Assembly: GCA_024277875.1 (NCBI GenBank)
Contig: JAJRUI010000054.1
Span: forward strand, 1 to 41,905
Direction of reading: 5' to 3'
Origin: Deferrisomatales bacterium
GTDB taxonomy: Bacteria; Desulfobacterota; Deferrisomatia; Deferrisomatales; Deferrisomataceae
DNA length: 41,905 nt
Translations under genes and position numbers: made by a program
Shown here: positions 8,959 to 17,348 of the stretch, piece after piece
Layout: each line of letters opens with the position of its first letter
Position numbering within the stretch: position 1 is the stretch's first letter
Notes under the pieces: generated by a model
Databases searched by the model: none
The model's input: the letters and a program-made list of their open reading frames with translations, nothing else
What the model was told of the DNA's origin: nothing

Positions 8959-9170
8959 CAGGCCGGTTTACCGGCTTTGTGGTGCCCAAAAGAAGTTGGA
9001 ACTCGGTCGGTGGACGCCTGTTCGGTAGGGAGAGGAGCCGGTCGGAGCCTCCCTTGCGTTTTGGTGACAGGCCGCTTCGTTCCGGTTGATCCGCGTTCCG
9101 GGTTTGGGTGGCGCTTCCATGTATTCTGTTCCGGGTGTCTCCCGGTCGAGGAACTGATTAGGAGCGCTTC

Positions 9171-10229
9171 ATGGGTCTGTTGAAGCCGAAGAACCTGGTG
9201 GGGCTCGATATTGGAAGCCACTCCATCAAGGTCGTCGACCTGAGGCACCACAAGGGCGGATTCGAACTCCGGAACTTCGGTCGTGCACAACTTCCCCCCG
9301 AGGCGATCGTCGACGGCGTGATCATGGACTCCGCCGTGGTCGTGGAGTCGATCCGCAACCTCATCGCCCACCTGCGCATCAAGAACCGATCCGTGGCCAC
9401 CTCGGTGTCGGGTCACTCCCTGATCATCAAGAAGATCCAGCTGCCCCTGATGACCGAGGCCGAACTGGAAGAACAGATCCAGTGGGAGGCCGAGCAGTAC
9501 ATCCCGTTCGAGATCGACGAGGTGAACGTCGATTTCGAGATCCTCGGGCCCCTGGCCGACGAGGACGGGCAGATGGAGGTGCTCCTCGTCGCGGTCAAGA
9601 AGGACATCATCAACGACTACACGGCGGTCATCGCCGAGGCCGGCCTGACCCCACTGGTCGTGGACGTGGACGGGTTCGCCATCGAGAACATCTTCGAGGT
9701 GGCGTACCCCGAACATCTGGACAAGACCGTGGTGCTCATGGACGTGGGCGCCGGCATCATGAACATCAACGTGCTCAAGGCGGGCCAGAGCACGTTCACC
9801 CGCGACATCACCCTCGGCGGCAGCAACTTCACCGAGGAGATCCAGAAGGAGCTCGGGGTCGGGTACGAAGAGGCCGAGATCCTCAAGCTGGGCGGCCAGT
9901 CCGAGCAGGCCACCCCGGACGAGGTGCTCGAGGTTCTCCGGCTCACCACCGAGAACCTCGTGCTGGAGGTCCAGCGTTCCCTCGACTTCTTCAGCGCCAC
10001 GTCGGCCGAGGAGGAGATCCACGGGATCTTCCTTTCCGGGGGGGCCTGCCGGGTTCCGGGCATGGCCGCGGCCATCGAGGAACGGGTCGGGGTGCCGGTG
10101 GAGATCCTCAACCCCTTCCGGGGCATCCAGTACTCCGAGAAGCAGTTCGATCCCGACTACCTCGAGGCCATCGGCCCGACGGCCGCGGTCGCAGTGGGCC
10201 TGGCCCTGCGAAGGGTGGACGAGCGATGA
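9171..10229 (+). CDS. pilM: Type IV pilus assembly ATPase-like protein PilM
   Basis: PilM is an actin/FtsA-fold cytoplasmic protein. It binds the N-terminal peptide of PilN and couples the cytoplasmic motor to the periplasmic alignment complex. The 352-aa product opens MGLLKPKNLVGLDIGSHSIK, with the LDIGS phosphate-binding loop of actin-fold proteins. VVLMDVGAGIMNINVL and GIFLSGGACRVPGM are the second phosphate and adenosine motifs. AGGAG about 8 nt before the ATG is a good ribosome binding site. This is the first gene of pilMNOPQ; its stop overlaps the pilN ATG. Confidence 0.97.
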   Translation: MGLLKPKNLVGLDIGSHSIKVVDLRHHKGGFELRNFGRAQLPPEAIVDGVIMDSAVVVESIRNLIAHLRIKNRSVATSVSGHSLIIKKIQLPLMTEAELEEQIQWEAEQYIPFEIDEVNVDFEILGPLADEDGQMEVLLVAVKKDIINDYTAVIAEAGLTPLVVDVDGFAIENIFEVAYPEHLDKTVVLMDVGAGIMNINVLKAGQSTFTRDITLGGSNFTEEIQKELGVGYEEAEILKLGGQSEQATPDEVLEVLRLTTENLVLEVQRSLDFFSATSAEEEIHGIFLSGGACRVPGMAAAIEERVGVPVEILNPFRGIQYSEKQFDPDYLEAIGPTAAVAVGLALRRVDER

Positions 10230-10777
10230 TCCGAATCAACCTGCTTCCGGTCCGGGCGGAGAAGCGCAAGGAGGTCGCCCGCCAGCAGATCGTGCTCGCC
10301 GCGGGGATCGTCGTGGTGCTGGTGGCCGGGATCGTGTCGGTGGACTGGACCCTGCGCAACGACATCGCGAACGTGCAGGCCCAGATCAAGCAACGCAAGG
10401 CGCGCATCGCGGAGCTCCAGAAACAGATCGGCGAGGTGAAGGCGTACAAGAAGAAGAAGCGGGACCTCGAGGAGAAGATCGGGGTGATCGCCAGGCTCGA
10501 GGCCCGCCAGAGGGGCCCGTCCCGGGTGCTGGACGAACTGGCCCGGCTGATGCCCGAGAAGATGTGGATCGAGCGGCTCAGCGATGCGTCCGGGGCGCTG
10601 AGCCTCGACGGGTTCGCCATCGACAACCAGACCATCGCCCGGTTCATGACCCGACTCCAGGCAAGCCCCCGGTTCTCCGGGGTGCGGCTCGAGGTGACCC
10701 GCCAGGTGAGCCGAGCCGGGGTGAACCTGAAATCCTTCTCGATCAGGGCCTCTGTCGTGTACCCGGAGGCGGGGTGA
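10226..10777 (+). CDS. pilN: Type IV pilus inner-membrane protein PilN
   Basis: This 183-aa bitopic protein begins MIRINLLPVRAEKRKE, containing the conserved INLLP motif that docks into PilM. A transmembrane helix (about residues 22-42, IVLAAGIVVVLVAGIVSVDW) and a long periplasmic coiled coil (about 45-95) come next, then a compact ferredoxin-like domain. With PilO it forms the alignment subcomplex linking motor and secretin. The start overlaps the pilM stop by 4 nt. Confidence 0.96.
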   Translation: MIRINLLPVRAEKRKEVARQQIVLAAGIVVVLVAGIVSVDWTLRNDIANVQAQIKQRKARIAELQKQIGEVKAYKKKKRDLEEKIGVIARLEARQRGPSRVLDELARLMPEKMWIERLSDASGALSLDGFAIDNQTIARFMTRLQASPRFSGVRLEVTRQVSRAGVNLKSFSIRASVVYPEAG

Positions 10778-10780
10778 GCC

Positions 10781-11389
10781 ATGGCTGCCGTCGTCGACAC
10801 CTATCTCAAGTGGCCTGCCCGGAAGAAGGCCCTTGTCTGGCTGGTTTTCTGCGCGGTGGTCCTCCTGGGCTACTACTTCGCCGGGTTCCAGCCCCGGGTG
10901 CGCACCCTGCGGTCCCTCGAGGACCAGTACGCCCGGCTGGGCAAGGAACTCCGGGAGAACCAGGCGATCGCCGACAACCTGCCCCGGGTGAAGGAGGAGG
11001 TGGCCCGGCTGGACGAGAAGCTGGCCGAGGCCCTCCAGAAGCTCCCGGACAAAGACGAGATTCCCAGCCTGCTCCAGACCATCAGCGACCTGGGCCGCGA
11101 CTCGGGGCTCGAGTTCCTGCTGTTCAAGCCCGGCACCGCGGTGCCGAAGGACTTCTACGCCGAGGTCCCCCTGGAGATGCAGCTCCTGGGCCGCTACCAC
11201 GACGTGGCGACCTTTTTCGACAAGGTCGGGCGGCTGCCCCGGATCGTGACGATCCAGAACAGCAGTTTCGGTTCGCCCAAGGCCGGCCCGGGCGGTGTGA
11301 AGCTCACGGTGAGTTGTCGTGCCGTCACCTTCAAGTTCCTTGAACCCGGCCAGCAACCGAAGGCGAAGAAAAAGGGGAGGAAGAAATAG
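10781..11389 (+). CDS. pilO: Type IV pilus inner-membrane protein PilO
   Basis: PilO is a 202-aa partner of PilN. It has a short cytoplasmic N-terminus, one transmembrane helix (about 18-38, ALVWLVFCAVVLLGYYFAGF), a coiled coil (about 45-95) and a ferredoxin-like C-terminal domain with the family segment MQLLGRYHDVATFFDKVGRL. A lysine-rich tail ends the protein. The gene starts 3 nt after pilN and abuts pilP. Confidence 0.96.
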   Translation: MAAVVDTYLKWPARKKALVWLVFCAVVLLGYYFAGFQPRVRTLRSLEDQYARLGKELRENQAIADNLPRVKEEVARLDEKLAEALQKLPDKDEIPSLLQTISDLGRDSGLEFLLFKPGTAVPKDFYAEVPLEMQLLGRYHDVATFFDKVGRLPRIVTIQNSSFGSPKAGPGGVKLTVSCRAVTFKFLEPGQQPKAKKKGRKK

Positions 11390-11935
11390 ATGATCTCCCT
11401 GCGCGTTTCGGTTCTGGTGGCAGCCCTGGCCATGGTCGTGTCTGGTTGTGGCGGCGGGGCCCCGGCGCCCGCACCGAAGAAGGTGCGTTCAACGCCGCCC
11501 AAGGCTGCCAAGGCCCAGCCGGTGGCGGCCGCGAAACAGCCGGCCCCGGAAGAACCGCCGTTCGTGTACAACCCCGAGGGACTCCGGGATCCGTTCGTGC
11601 CGTTCATCAAGCTCGAGCCCCGGAAGAAGGAACAGAAAAAACCCGAGGTGTTCGTGCCCAAGACCCCGCTCCAGCGCTACGCGCTCGAGGAACTCAAGCT
11701 GGCCGGCATCGTGTGGGCCGGCAAGGAGCGGTCCCGGGCGCTGATCGAAGACCCGGAGGGCAAGGGGTACGTGGTGACTGTGGGCACGCTGGTTGGGGAC
11801 CGGGGGGGGAAGATCGTCGGAGTCCACCCGGACCGAGTGGTGGTGGAGGAGCGTTTCCTGGACGTCCTGGGCGAGGAAACCGTCAACAAGGTGGTCCTGT
11901 CGCTCCGCAAGCCCGAAGACGAGGTGAGGCCATGA
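11390..11935 (+). CDS. pilP: Type IV pilus pilotin-like lipoprotein PilP
   Basis: PilP is a 181-aa inner-membrane lipoprotein that binds the PilN/PilO dimer and the N-terminal domains of PilQ. Its signal peptide ends VVSGC at Cys 20 (lipobox). A disordered Ala/Pro/Lys linker follows, with the GLRDPFVPF motif typical of the family. The C-terminal beta-sandwich holds the ALEELKLAGIVW and KGYVVTVGTLVGDRGG segments. It begins immediately after the pilO stop and overlaps pilQ by 4 nt. Confidence 0.95.
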   Translation: MISLRVSVLVAALAMVVSGCGGGAPAPAPKKVRSTPPKAAKAQPVAAAKQPAPEEPPFVYNPEGLRDPFVPFIKLEPRKKEQKKPEVFVPKTPLQRYALEELKLAGIVWAGKERSRALIEDPEGKGYVVTVGTLVGDRGGKIVGVHPDRVVVEERFLDVLGEETVNKVVLSLRKPEDEVRP

Positions 11936-14559
11936 GCCGGAGAAGATGGATCGCAGACCTGCGCGGGAAGGGGCGGGGTCTGATCGCGGGCGTGCTCGCG
12001 GTGAGTCTGGGCGCATGCGCCGCGCCGACGGCGCAGACGACGGGTGGCGCGAACGCGCCCCCGGCCGCGCCGGCGCCTGCCAGAGCGCGAACCGCGGTGA
12101 CCGGTCTGGACGTGAGCGGGGGGAGCGACGGGACCCTGGTGCAGGTGATCTCCCAGGGCATCCCCAGGTTCCGGATGTCCCGGTCCGAGGCGCCGCCGGC
12201 AGTGATCCTGGACATGGCCGATGTGACCCTGGAGGGGCTCGCTCCCCGGGTCGAGGTCGGGGACGGCGTGGTGGAGTCGGTGGAGACCCAGTCCCTGGCC
12301 GACGGGGCCGGCCGGATCACGATCCGCACTACCGGGGTCCCCGAGGCCCGGGTGTTGCCCGCCGAGCAGGGGATCCAGGTGCTGGTGACGGTGAACGCCG
12401 GTACCGCAGCAGCCGCGGCCGCGCTCGGAACAGAAGGGCCGGTGGTCGAAGCCACGCCGGATGGCCGCGGGGTGGTGTTCCACCTGGGCCTGGCCCCCAA
12501 GAACCTGTCCGGGTTCACCCTGTCGGACGGACGGCTGGTGGTGGACGCCGAGGGCGTGTCCCTGGCCGAGTCCCTGATGACCGTGGCGCTGGAGGGCGGC
12601 CCGGCGGCCCGGGTGAAGTTGGGCCGGCAGGAAGGGCGTGTGCGCGCGGTGGTGGAGCCCCGGACCCCCGGCGCCCTGGACGGGTACGACCTGAAAAAGA
12701 CCGACGACGGGTTCGTCCTGAGCGTGGCGGCGGCCGCGCCGGAGCCCGCCCCGTCCGCCGCGCCCCCCTCCGAGGACCAGCCGCAGGGGGATGTGGTGGT
12801 TGCGTCGGCCGTGCCGGCTGCCCAGCCGGACGATCCGGCACGGTGGGGAGCGCTTCCCGGCGGCGGCGCGGTGTCGGACCTGGGGTTCCGCCAGGACCCC
12901 GACTGGAGCCGGATCGAGGTGCAGCTCACCCGCGGCGCGCCCCACGTGGTGCAGGAGGCGTCCGGAGACCGGGTGGTGGTGGACCTGCTCAAGACCCGGG
13001 TCCCCCGGCAGTTCCAGCGGGCCCTGGACACGTCGGCGTTTCCCGGCCCGGTCCGGCTGGTGTCCGCGTACCCCCGGGGTGCCGACACCCGGATCGTGGT
13101 GGACCTGAAGCAGCCCGCACCGTTCCGCGTGGAGCGGGACGAAACCCATCTGTCCCTGCTGTTCGCTGGTGGCTCCGGCGCGGTGGTGCCTGAAAGGGAA
13201 CCGGTGGTGGTGCTGGACGAGGCTGGCAAGGCTGCGACGGCCGGGCCGGAGACCGCCACGGCCGAAGAGGTGGCGCCGGCCGGGCCGGTGTACACCGGCC
13301 GGAGGTTGTCCATGGACTTCGTGGACGCCGACATCCGCAACGTGCTCCGGCTGATCGGCGAGGTCAGCGGCCTGAACGTGGTGGCCGGTGACGACGTCCA
13401 GGGCAAGGTGACCGTGCGGCTGATCGATGTGCCGTGGGACCAGGCCCTGGACGTGATCCTCAAGACCCACGGGCTGGGCCAGGTCCGGGAGGACAACGTG
13501 ATCCGGATCGCCCCGGCCGAGCGGCTGGCCGCAGAGGCCAAGCGGGCGATGGACGCCAGGTCGGCGGCCAAAGAACTCGAACCCCTGGTCACCGACATCC
13601 TGCCGGTCAACTACGCCACGGCCGAATCCCTGTCCGAGAAGATCAAGTCTGTCCTGTCCGATCGGGGCACGGTGACGGTGGACCAGCGGACCAACGCCCT
13701 CCTGATCAAGGACGTGGCGGCCCGGGTCGAGGAGGCCCGCCAGCTGGTGGCCCGCCTGGACACCCAGACACCCCAGGTGCTGATCGAGGCGCGGATCGTG
13801 GAGGTGGGCTCGGTGTTTTCCCGGGACCTGGGCATCCAGTGGGGCGGCCAGTTCACGGCGAGCACGGCCACCGGCAACGCGACCGGCTGGGCGTTTCCCC
13901 ACTCGATCGGGGTCCAGGGGGCGACGGGGGTCCAGAATTACGCGGTCAACTTCCCGAGCGCGGGCGGCGCGGGCGGGCCGGGCGCGGCCCTGGCCATGAC
14001 CCTCGGCCACATCAACGACGTGCTCACCCTGGACCTCAGGCTGTCCGCGATCGAGACCGCGGGCAAGGGCCGGGTGCTCTCGTCCCCCCGGGTCACCACC
14101 CTGGACAACAAGACCGCCGAGATCAGCCAGGGCATCGAGATCCCGTTCACCACGGCGACCCAGGAGAAGATCGAGACCCAGTCGATCGACTACAAGCTGG
14201 TGCTTAACGTGACGCCCCACGTCACCGCGGACCGGTCGATCATCATGAAAATCGATCTGACCAAGGACGCGCCGTCCACGACCTATGTGGCGGCCGACTC
14301 CCAGACCCCGGCCAAGGAGACGCGAGCGGCGTCCACCCAGGTGCTCGTCCGTGACGGGGAGACCACGGTGATCGGGGGCATCATCACCGAGACCAAGTCC
14401 GAGACCGAGAGCGGGGTGCCCTACCTGTCGAAGATCCCGTTCATCGGGGCGCTGTTCCGGCAGCGGACGAAACGGTCGGACAAGACGGAGTTGATCATCT
14501 TCATCACGCCGAAGATCGTCACCCCGGACCCGGCCCAGGTGCTGTCCCGGAGCCTGTGA
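11932..14559 (+). CDS. pilQ: Type IV pilus secretin PilQ with predicted lipobox
   Basis: PilQ forms the outer-membrane channel for the pilus. The 875-aa product has a signal peptide ending SLGAC, a plausible lipobox at Cys 29, then a Pro/Ala linker. AMIN-type peptidoglycan-binding modules follow at about 55-150, possibly about 165-265, and clearly about 313-415. A secretin/TonB short N-terminal domain lies at about 457-530 (RRLSMDFVDADIRNVLRLI). The N1 domain is about 553-620 and the secretin barrel about 620-875, ending IPFIGALFRQ and TELIIFITPKIV. The ATG at 11932 lies in the pilP stop. Its stop touches the aroC start (TGATG). Confidence 0.96.
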   Translation: MSRRRWIADLRGKGRGLIAGVLAVSLGACAAPTAQTTGGANAPPAAPAPARARTAVTGLDVSGGSDGTLVQVISQGIPRFRMSRSEAPPAVILDMADVTLEGLAPRVEVGDGVVESVETQSLADGAGRITIRTTGVPEARVLPAEQGIQVLVTVNAGTAAAAAALGTEGPVVEATPDGRGVVFHLGLAPKNLSGFTLSDGRLVVDAEGVSLAESLMTVALEGGPAARVKLGRQEGRVRAVVEPRTPGALDGYDLKKTDDGFVLSVAAAAPEPAPSAAPPSEDQPQGDVVVASAVPAAQPDDPARWGALPGGGAVSDLGFRQDPDWSRIEVQLTRGAPHVVQEASGDRVVVDLLKTRVPRQFQRALDTSAFPGPVRLVSAYPRGADTRIVVDLKQPAPFRVERDETHLSLLFAGGSGAVVPEREPVVVLDEAGKAATAGPETATAEEVAPAGPVYTGRRLSMDFVDADIRNVLRLIGEVSGLNVVAGDDVQGKVTVRLIDVPWDQALDVILKTHGLGQVREDNVIRIAPAERLAAEAKRAMDARSAAKELEPLVTDILPVNYATAESLSEKIKSVLSDRGTVTVDQRTNALLIKDVAARVEEARQLVARLDTQTPQVLIEARIVEVGSVFSRDLGIQWGGQFTASTATGNATGWAFPHSIGVQGATGVQNYAVNFPSAGGAGGPGAALAMTLGHINDVLTLDLRLSAIETAGKGRVLSSPRVTTLDNKTAEISQGIEIPFTTATQEKIETQSIDYKLVLNVTPHVTADRSIIMKIDLTKDAPSTTYVAADSQTPAKETRAASTQVLVRDGETTVIGGIITETKSETESGVPYLSKIPFIGALFRQRTKRSDKTELIIFITPKIVTPDPAQVLSRSL

Positions 14560-15746
14560 TGCCGCTCGTGTACCGGACCGGGGGGGAGTCCCACGGCCCG
14601 GTGTTGACCGCCCTCGTCGAGGGGCTGCCGGCCGGGGTTCCGGTCGACCCGGCACGGATCGACCGGGAGCTGGCCCGCCGCCAGCAGGGCTACGGCCGGG
14701 GCGGGCGGATGCGGATCGAGACGGATCGGGTCGAGATCCTGGCCGGGGTCCGATGGGGCAGAACCACCGGGGCGCCGGTGGTTCTGGCCGTTTGGAACAA
14801 GGACTGGGAGAACTGGCGCCGGGGCATGAGCCCGGACGCCGCCGACCGGGGCGCGGTCCCGCCGGTGACCGGGGTCCGGCCGGGCCACGCCGACCTTCCC
14901 GGCGTGCTCAAGCACGGCCTGGACGACGCCCGGGACGTGCTCGAACGGGCCAGCGCCCGGGAGACGGCCGGCCGGGTCGCGGCCGGGGCCGTGGCCAAGC
15001 AGCTCCTGGAGCAGGTGGGGGTGGCGGTGGGCTCGTTCGTGACCTCGGTGGGCGCGGTGGACGCCCGGTGGGACGAGCCGTTTCCCGCTCTCCACGAGCG
15101 GGCCGAGGGCGCCCGGCTGAGGATGCCGGACCCCGAGGCGGACGACCGGGCTGCCGCCGCGGTGGCGGCGGCCCGCGAGGCCGGGGACACCCTGGGCGGC
15201 ACGTTCGTGTGCTTCGCCCGCGGCGTGCCCGCCGGGCTCGGCACCCACACCACGGCCCACGGCCGGCTCGACGCGCGGCTGGGCGCCGCGTTCTTCTCGA
15301 TCCCCGCGATCAAGGGGGTCGAGGTGGGCATCGGGTTCGACGCGGCGCGGCGGCCCGGGTCCGAGGTCCACGACGAGATCCTGCCCGGCGGGCCGGGGGA
15401 CGGCCGCAGGGGGGGGGTCCGCAGGGCCACCAACCGGGCCGGGGGTCTTGAGGGCGGCATCACCAACGGCGAGGATGTGTGGGTGCGCGCCGCGATGAAG
15501 CCGATCCCCACGCTGATGCGGCCGCTTCGCACCGTGGACCTGGCCACCGGTCGGCCGGCAGACGCGTCCCGGGAGCGCAGCGACGTGTGCGCCGTGCCCG
15601 CGGCCAGCGTGGTCGGGGAGGCCGCCCTCGCGTTCGAGCTGGCCCGGGCCGTGGTGGACAAGTTCGGCGGGGACTGCCTGGTGGACCTGCGCGCCGCCCT
15701 GGACGGGTACCTCGCCCGGATCGACCGCCGGTGGGACGGGTCCTGA
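14559..15746 (+). CDS. aroC: Chorismate synthase
   Basis: AroC converts 5-enolpyruvylshikimate-3-phosphate to chorismate with reduced FMN, the last step of the shikimate pathway. The 395-aa protein has YRTGGESHGP (the first family signature, with the catalytic His), RRQQGYGRGGRM, RPGHADLPGVLKHG with the ARDVLERASARET segment, GGLEGGITNGED, and the C-terminal RSDVCAVPAA. The ATG at 14559 shares one base with the pilQ stop. A GTG 3 nt earlier is an equal alternative. It is the first of four shikimate genes in the run, directly fused to pilus assembly transcription. Confidence 0.96.
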   Translation: MPLVYRTGGESHGPVLTALVEGLPAGVPVDPARIDRELARRQQGYGRGGRMRIETDRVEILAGVRWGRTTGAPVVLAVWNKDWENWRRGMSPDAADRGAVPPVTGVRPGHADLPGVLKHGLDDARDVLERASARETAGRVAAGAVAKQLLEQVGVAVGSFVTSVGAVDARWDEPFPALHERAEGARLRMPDPEADDRAAAAVAAAREAGDTLGGTFVCFARGVPAGLGTHTTAHGRLDARLGAAFFSIPAIKGVEVGIGFDAARRPGSEVHDEILPGGPGDGRRGGVRRATNRAGGLEGGITNGEDVWVRAAMKPIPTLMRPLRTVDLATGRPADASRERSDVCAVPAASVVGEAALAFELARAVVDKFGGDCLVDLRAALDGYLARIDRRWDGS

Positions 15747-16252
15747 TCCTGACCGGGTTCATGGGGGCCGGCAAGTCGGCCGTGGGGCAGGTGGTGGCCC
15801 GGCGGCTGGGCTGGTCGTTCGTGGACCTGGACGACGCGGTCGAGGCGGCCGCGGGCAAGCCGGTGCACCGGATCTTCGTCGAGGACGGCGAGGGCCGGTT
15901 CCGGGACCTGGAGACCCGGGCGCTGGGGGAAGCCGTGGCGCTGGACCGGGCCGTGGTGGCCACCGGCGGCGGCGTGCTCGGCCGGCCGGACAACCGCCGG
16001 CTGCTGGCCGGCCGGCTGGTGGTCAACCTGAGGGCCGATCCGGCCGCCTGTGTCCGGCGGGTCGCCGGCAGCGGCCGGCGGCGGCCGTTGCTGGAGACCG
16101 GCGACCCGGCGCGCGCGGCCCGGACGCTGTACGCGGAGCGCCGGCCGCTCTACGACGGCGTGCCCCGCCAGGTGGACACCGACGGCCGCACGCCCGAGGC
16201 CGTTGCCGACGAGATCGTCCGCCGGTTCCTGTCCGCCGAAGGGGGCGCCTGA
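15731..16252 (+). CDS. aroK: Shikimate kinase
   Basis: AroK phosphorylates shikimate at the 3-hydroxyl using ATP. The 173-aa protein has Walker A G9-FMGAGKS-16, the shikimate/Mg-binding VDLDD (31-35), the GEGRFRDLE segment and ATGGGV (77-82). The start is GTG at 15731, inside aroC. The overlap is 16 nt, and the only nearby ATG falls inside the P-loop and cannot be the start. The adenine lid holds the RRPLLETGDP segment. The gene is followed directly by aroB. Confidence 0.95.
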   Translation: MGRVLILTGFMGAGKSAVGQVVARRLGWSFVDLDDAVEAAAGKPVHRIFVEDGEGRFRDLETRALGEAVALDRAVVATGGGVLGRPDNRRLLAGRLVVNLRADPAACVRRVAGSGRRRPLLETGDPARAARTLYAERRPLYDGVPRQVDTDGRTPEAVADEIVRRFLSAEGGA

Positions 16253-16253
16253 G

Positions 16254-17348
16254 GTGCGCAGGATCACCGTGGACGCGGCCGGCCGGCCGTACCCGGTGCT
16301 GGTGGGCGCGGGGCTGCTGGACCACCCGCTGCCCGAGCCGGCAGCCGGGGAGCTGGTGGGCCGGCGGGTGTTCGTGGTGTCGGACCGCACGGTGTGGGCC
16401 CTGCACGGCGCGCGGCTCGAGGCCGCGCTGGCCCGGTGGGGGACGGCGGCGGCCGGCCGTGTGCTTCTGTCCCCTGGCGAGGCGCACAAGGACCTGGACG
16501 CCCTGTCCCGGTGCTGGGATGCCCTGGTCGGGGCCGGAATCGAGCGGTCGGACCTCGTGGTGGCGTTCGGTGGCGGCGTGGTCGGGGACGTGGCCGGATT
16601 CGCCGCGGCCACCTACCTGCGGGGGATCGCGTTCGTGCAGGTGCCCACCACGGTGCTCGCCGCGGTGGACTCCAGCGTGGGCGGCAAGACCGCCATCGAC
16701 CACCCCGGCGGCAAGAACCTGGTGGGCGCGTTCCACCAGCCCCGGGCCGTGGTGGCCGACCTCGGGCTGCTCGCCTCCTTGCCCCGTCGGGAGGTGTTGT
16801 CCGGCCTGGCCGAAGCGATCAAGGCGGCGGTGCTGGGCGACCCGGACCTGTTCCGCCTGCTGGAGCAACGGGGCCCGGGCGTGGCCGGGGACCCGGCCGG
16901 CCTGGAAGAGGTGGTGGCCCGTGCCGTGGCCGTGAAGGCCCGGGTGGTGGCGGCCGACGAGCGGGAGGCCGGCCTGCGGGCCGTGCTCAACCTGGGCCAC
17001 ACCCTGGGCCACGCGGTGGAGGCGGCCGCGGGGTACGGCGGGTGGACCCACGGCGAGGCCGTGGCTCTGGGGCTCGCGTTCGCGGTCGACCTGTCCGAGC
17101 GCCTGGGCCGGTGCACCGGGCGCACCCGGCGGCGCATCGTGGAACTATTGGAAAACTGGGGGTATCCCCTAACGCCCCGGGGGATCTCCGCCGAAAAGAT
17201 CTTCGTGGCCCTTCGTCACGACAAGAAGAGCCGGGGGGGCGCCCCGAGGTGGGTGCTCGTCCGCGACATCGGCGACGTGGAGTGGGGCGTGACCGTACCC
17301 GAACAACTCGTCGCCGAACGGCTCCGGGAGGTCCAGGGAGACCCATGA
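16254..17348 (+). CDS. aroB: 3-dehydroquinate synthase
   Basis: AroB cyclises DAHP to 3-dehydroquinate using NAD+ and a divalent metal. The 364-aa protein has VAFGGGVVGDVAGFAAATYL (NAD loop at 106-112), VPTTVLAAVDSSVGGKTAID, GKNLVGAFHQP, the metal-ligand region with LAEAIKAAVLGD, NLGHTLGHAVE and THGEAVALG. The GTG at 16254 is 1 nt past the aroK stop. The frame stays open upstream, but the protein begins as expected for the family at this GTG. The stop overlaps the ATG of the VWA lipoprotein gene (ATGA). Confidence 0.96.
   Translation: MRRITVDAAGRPYPVLVGAGLLDHPLPEPAAGELVGRRVFVVSDRTVWALHGARLEAALARWGTAAAGRVLLSPGEAHKDLDALSRCWDALVGAGIERSDLVVAFGGGVVGDVAGFAAATYLRGIAFVQVPTTVLAAVDSSVGGKTAIDHPGGKNLVGAFHQPRAVVADLGLLASLPRREVLSGLAEAIKAAVLGDPDLFRLLEQRGPGVAGDPAGLEEVVARAVAVKARVVAADEREAGLRAVLNLGHTLGHAVEAAAGYGGWTHGEAVALGLAFAVDLSERLGRCTGRTRRRIVELLENWGYPLTPRGISAEKIFVALRHDKKSRGGAPRWVLVRDIGDVEWGVTVPEQLVAERLREVQGDP

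Larger units (their letters stand above)
8694..9170. other. 477-bp gap between gyrA and pilM
   Basis: I see no convincing gene here. The gap holds the palindrome and terminator after gyrA, the pilM promoter, and a roughly 205-nt 5' leader. A 98-codon GTG frame (8887-9183) overlaps pilM, has no ribosome binding site and has no recognisable protein features. I found no match to the c-di-GMP/GEMM consensus in the leader. Confidence 0.6.

Noticed and set aside
9041-9060. Sigma54 promoter for pilM
   Set aside because: The GG-N10-GC spacing fits, but the remaining consensus is poor, and a much better sigma70-type promoter lies upstream.
8959-9170. c-di-GMP (GEMM) riboswitch before pilM
   Set aside because: The conserved CACGCACAGGGCAAACC core is absent.
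8887-9183. A 98-codon GTG frame in the pilM leader
   Set aside because: No ribosome binding site, no family resemblance, unusual composition, and it overlaps the pilM start.
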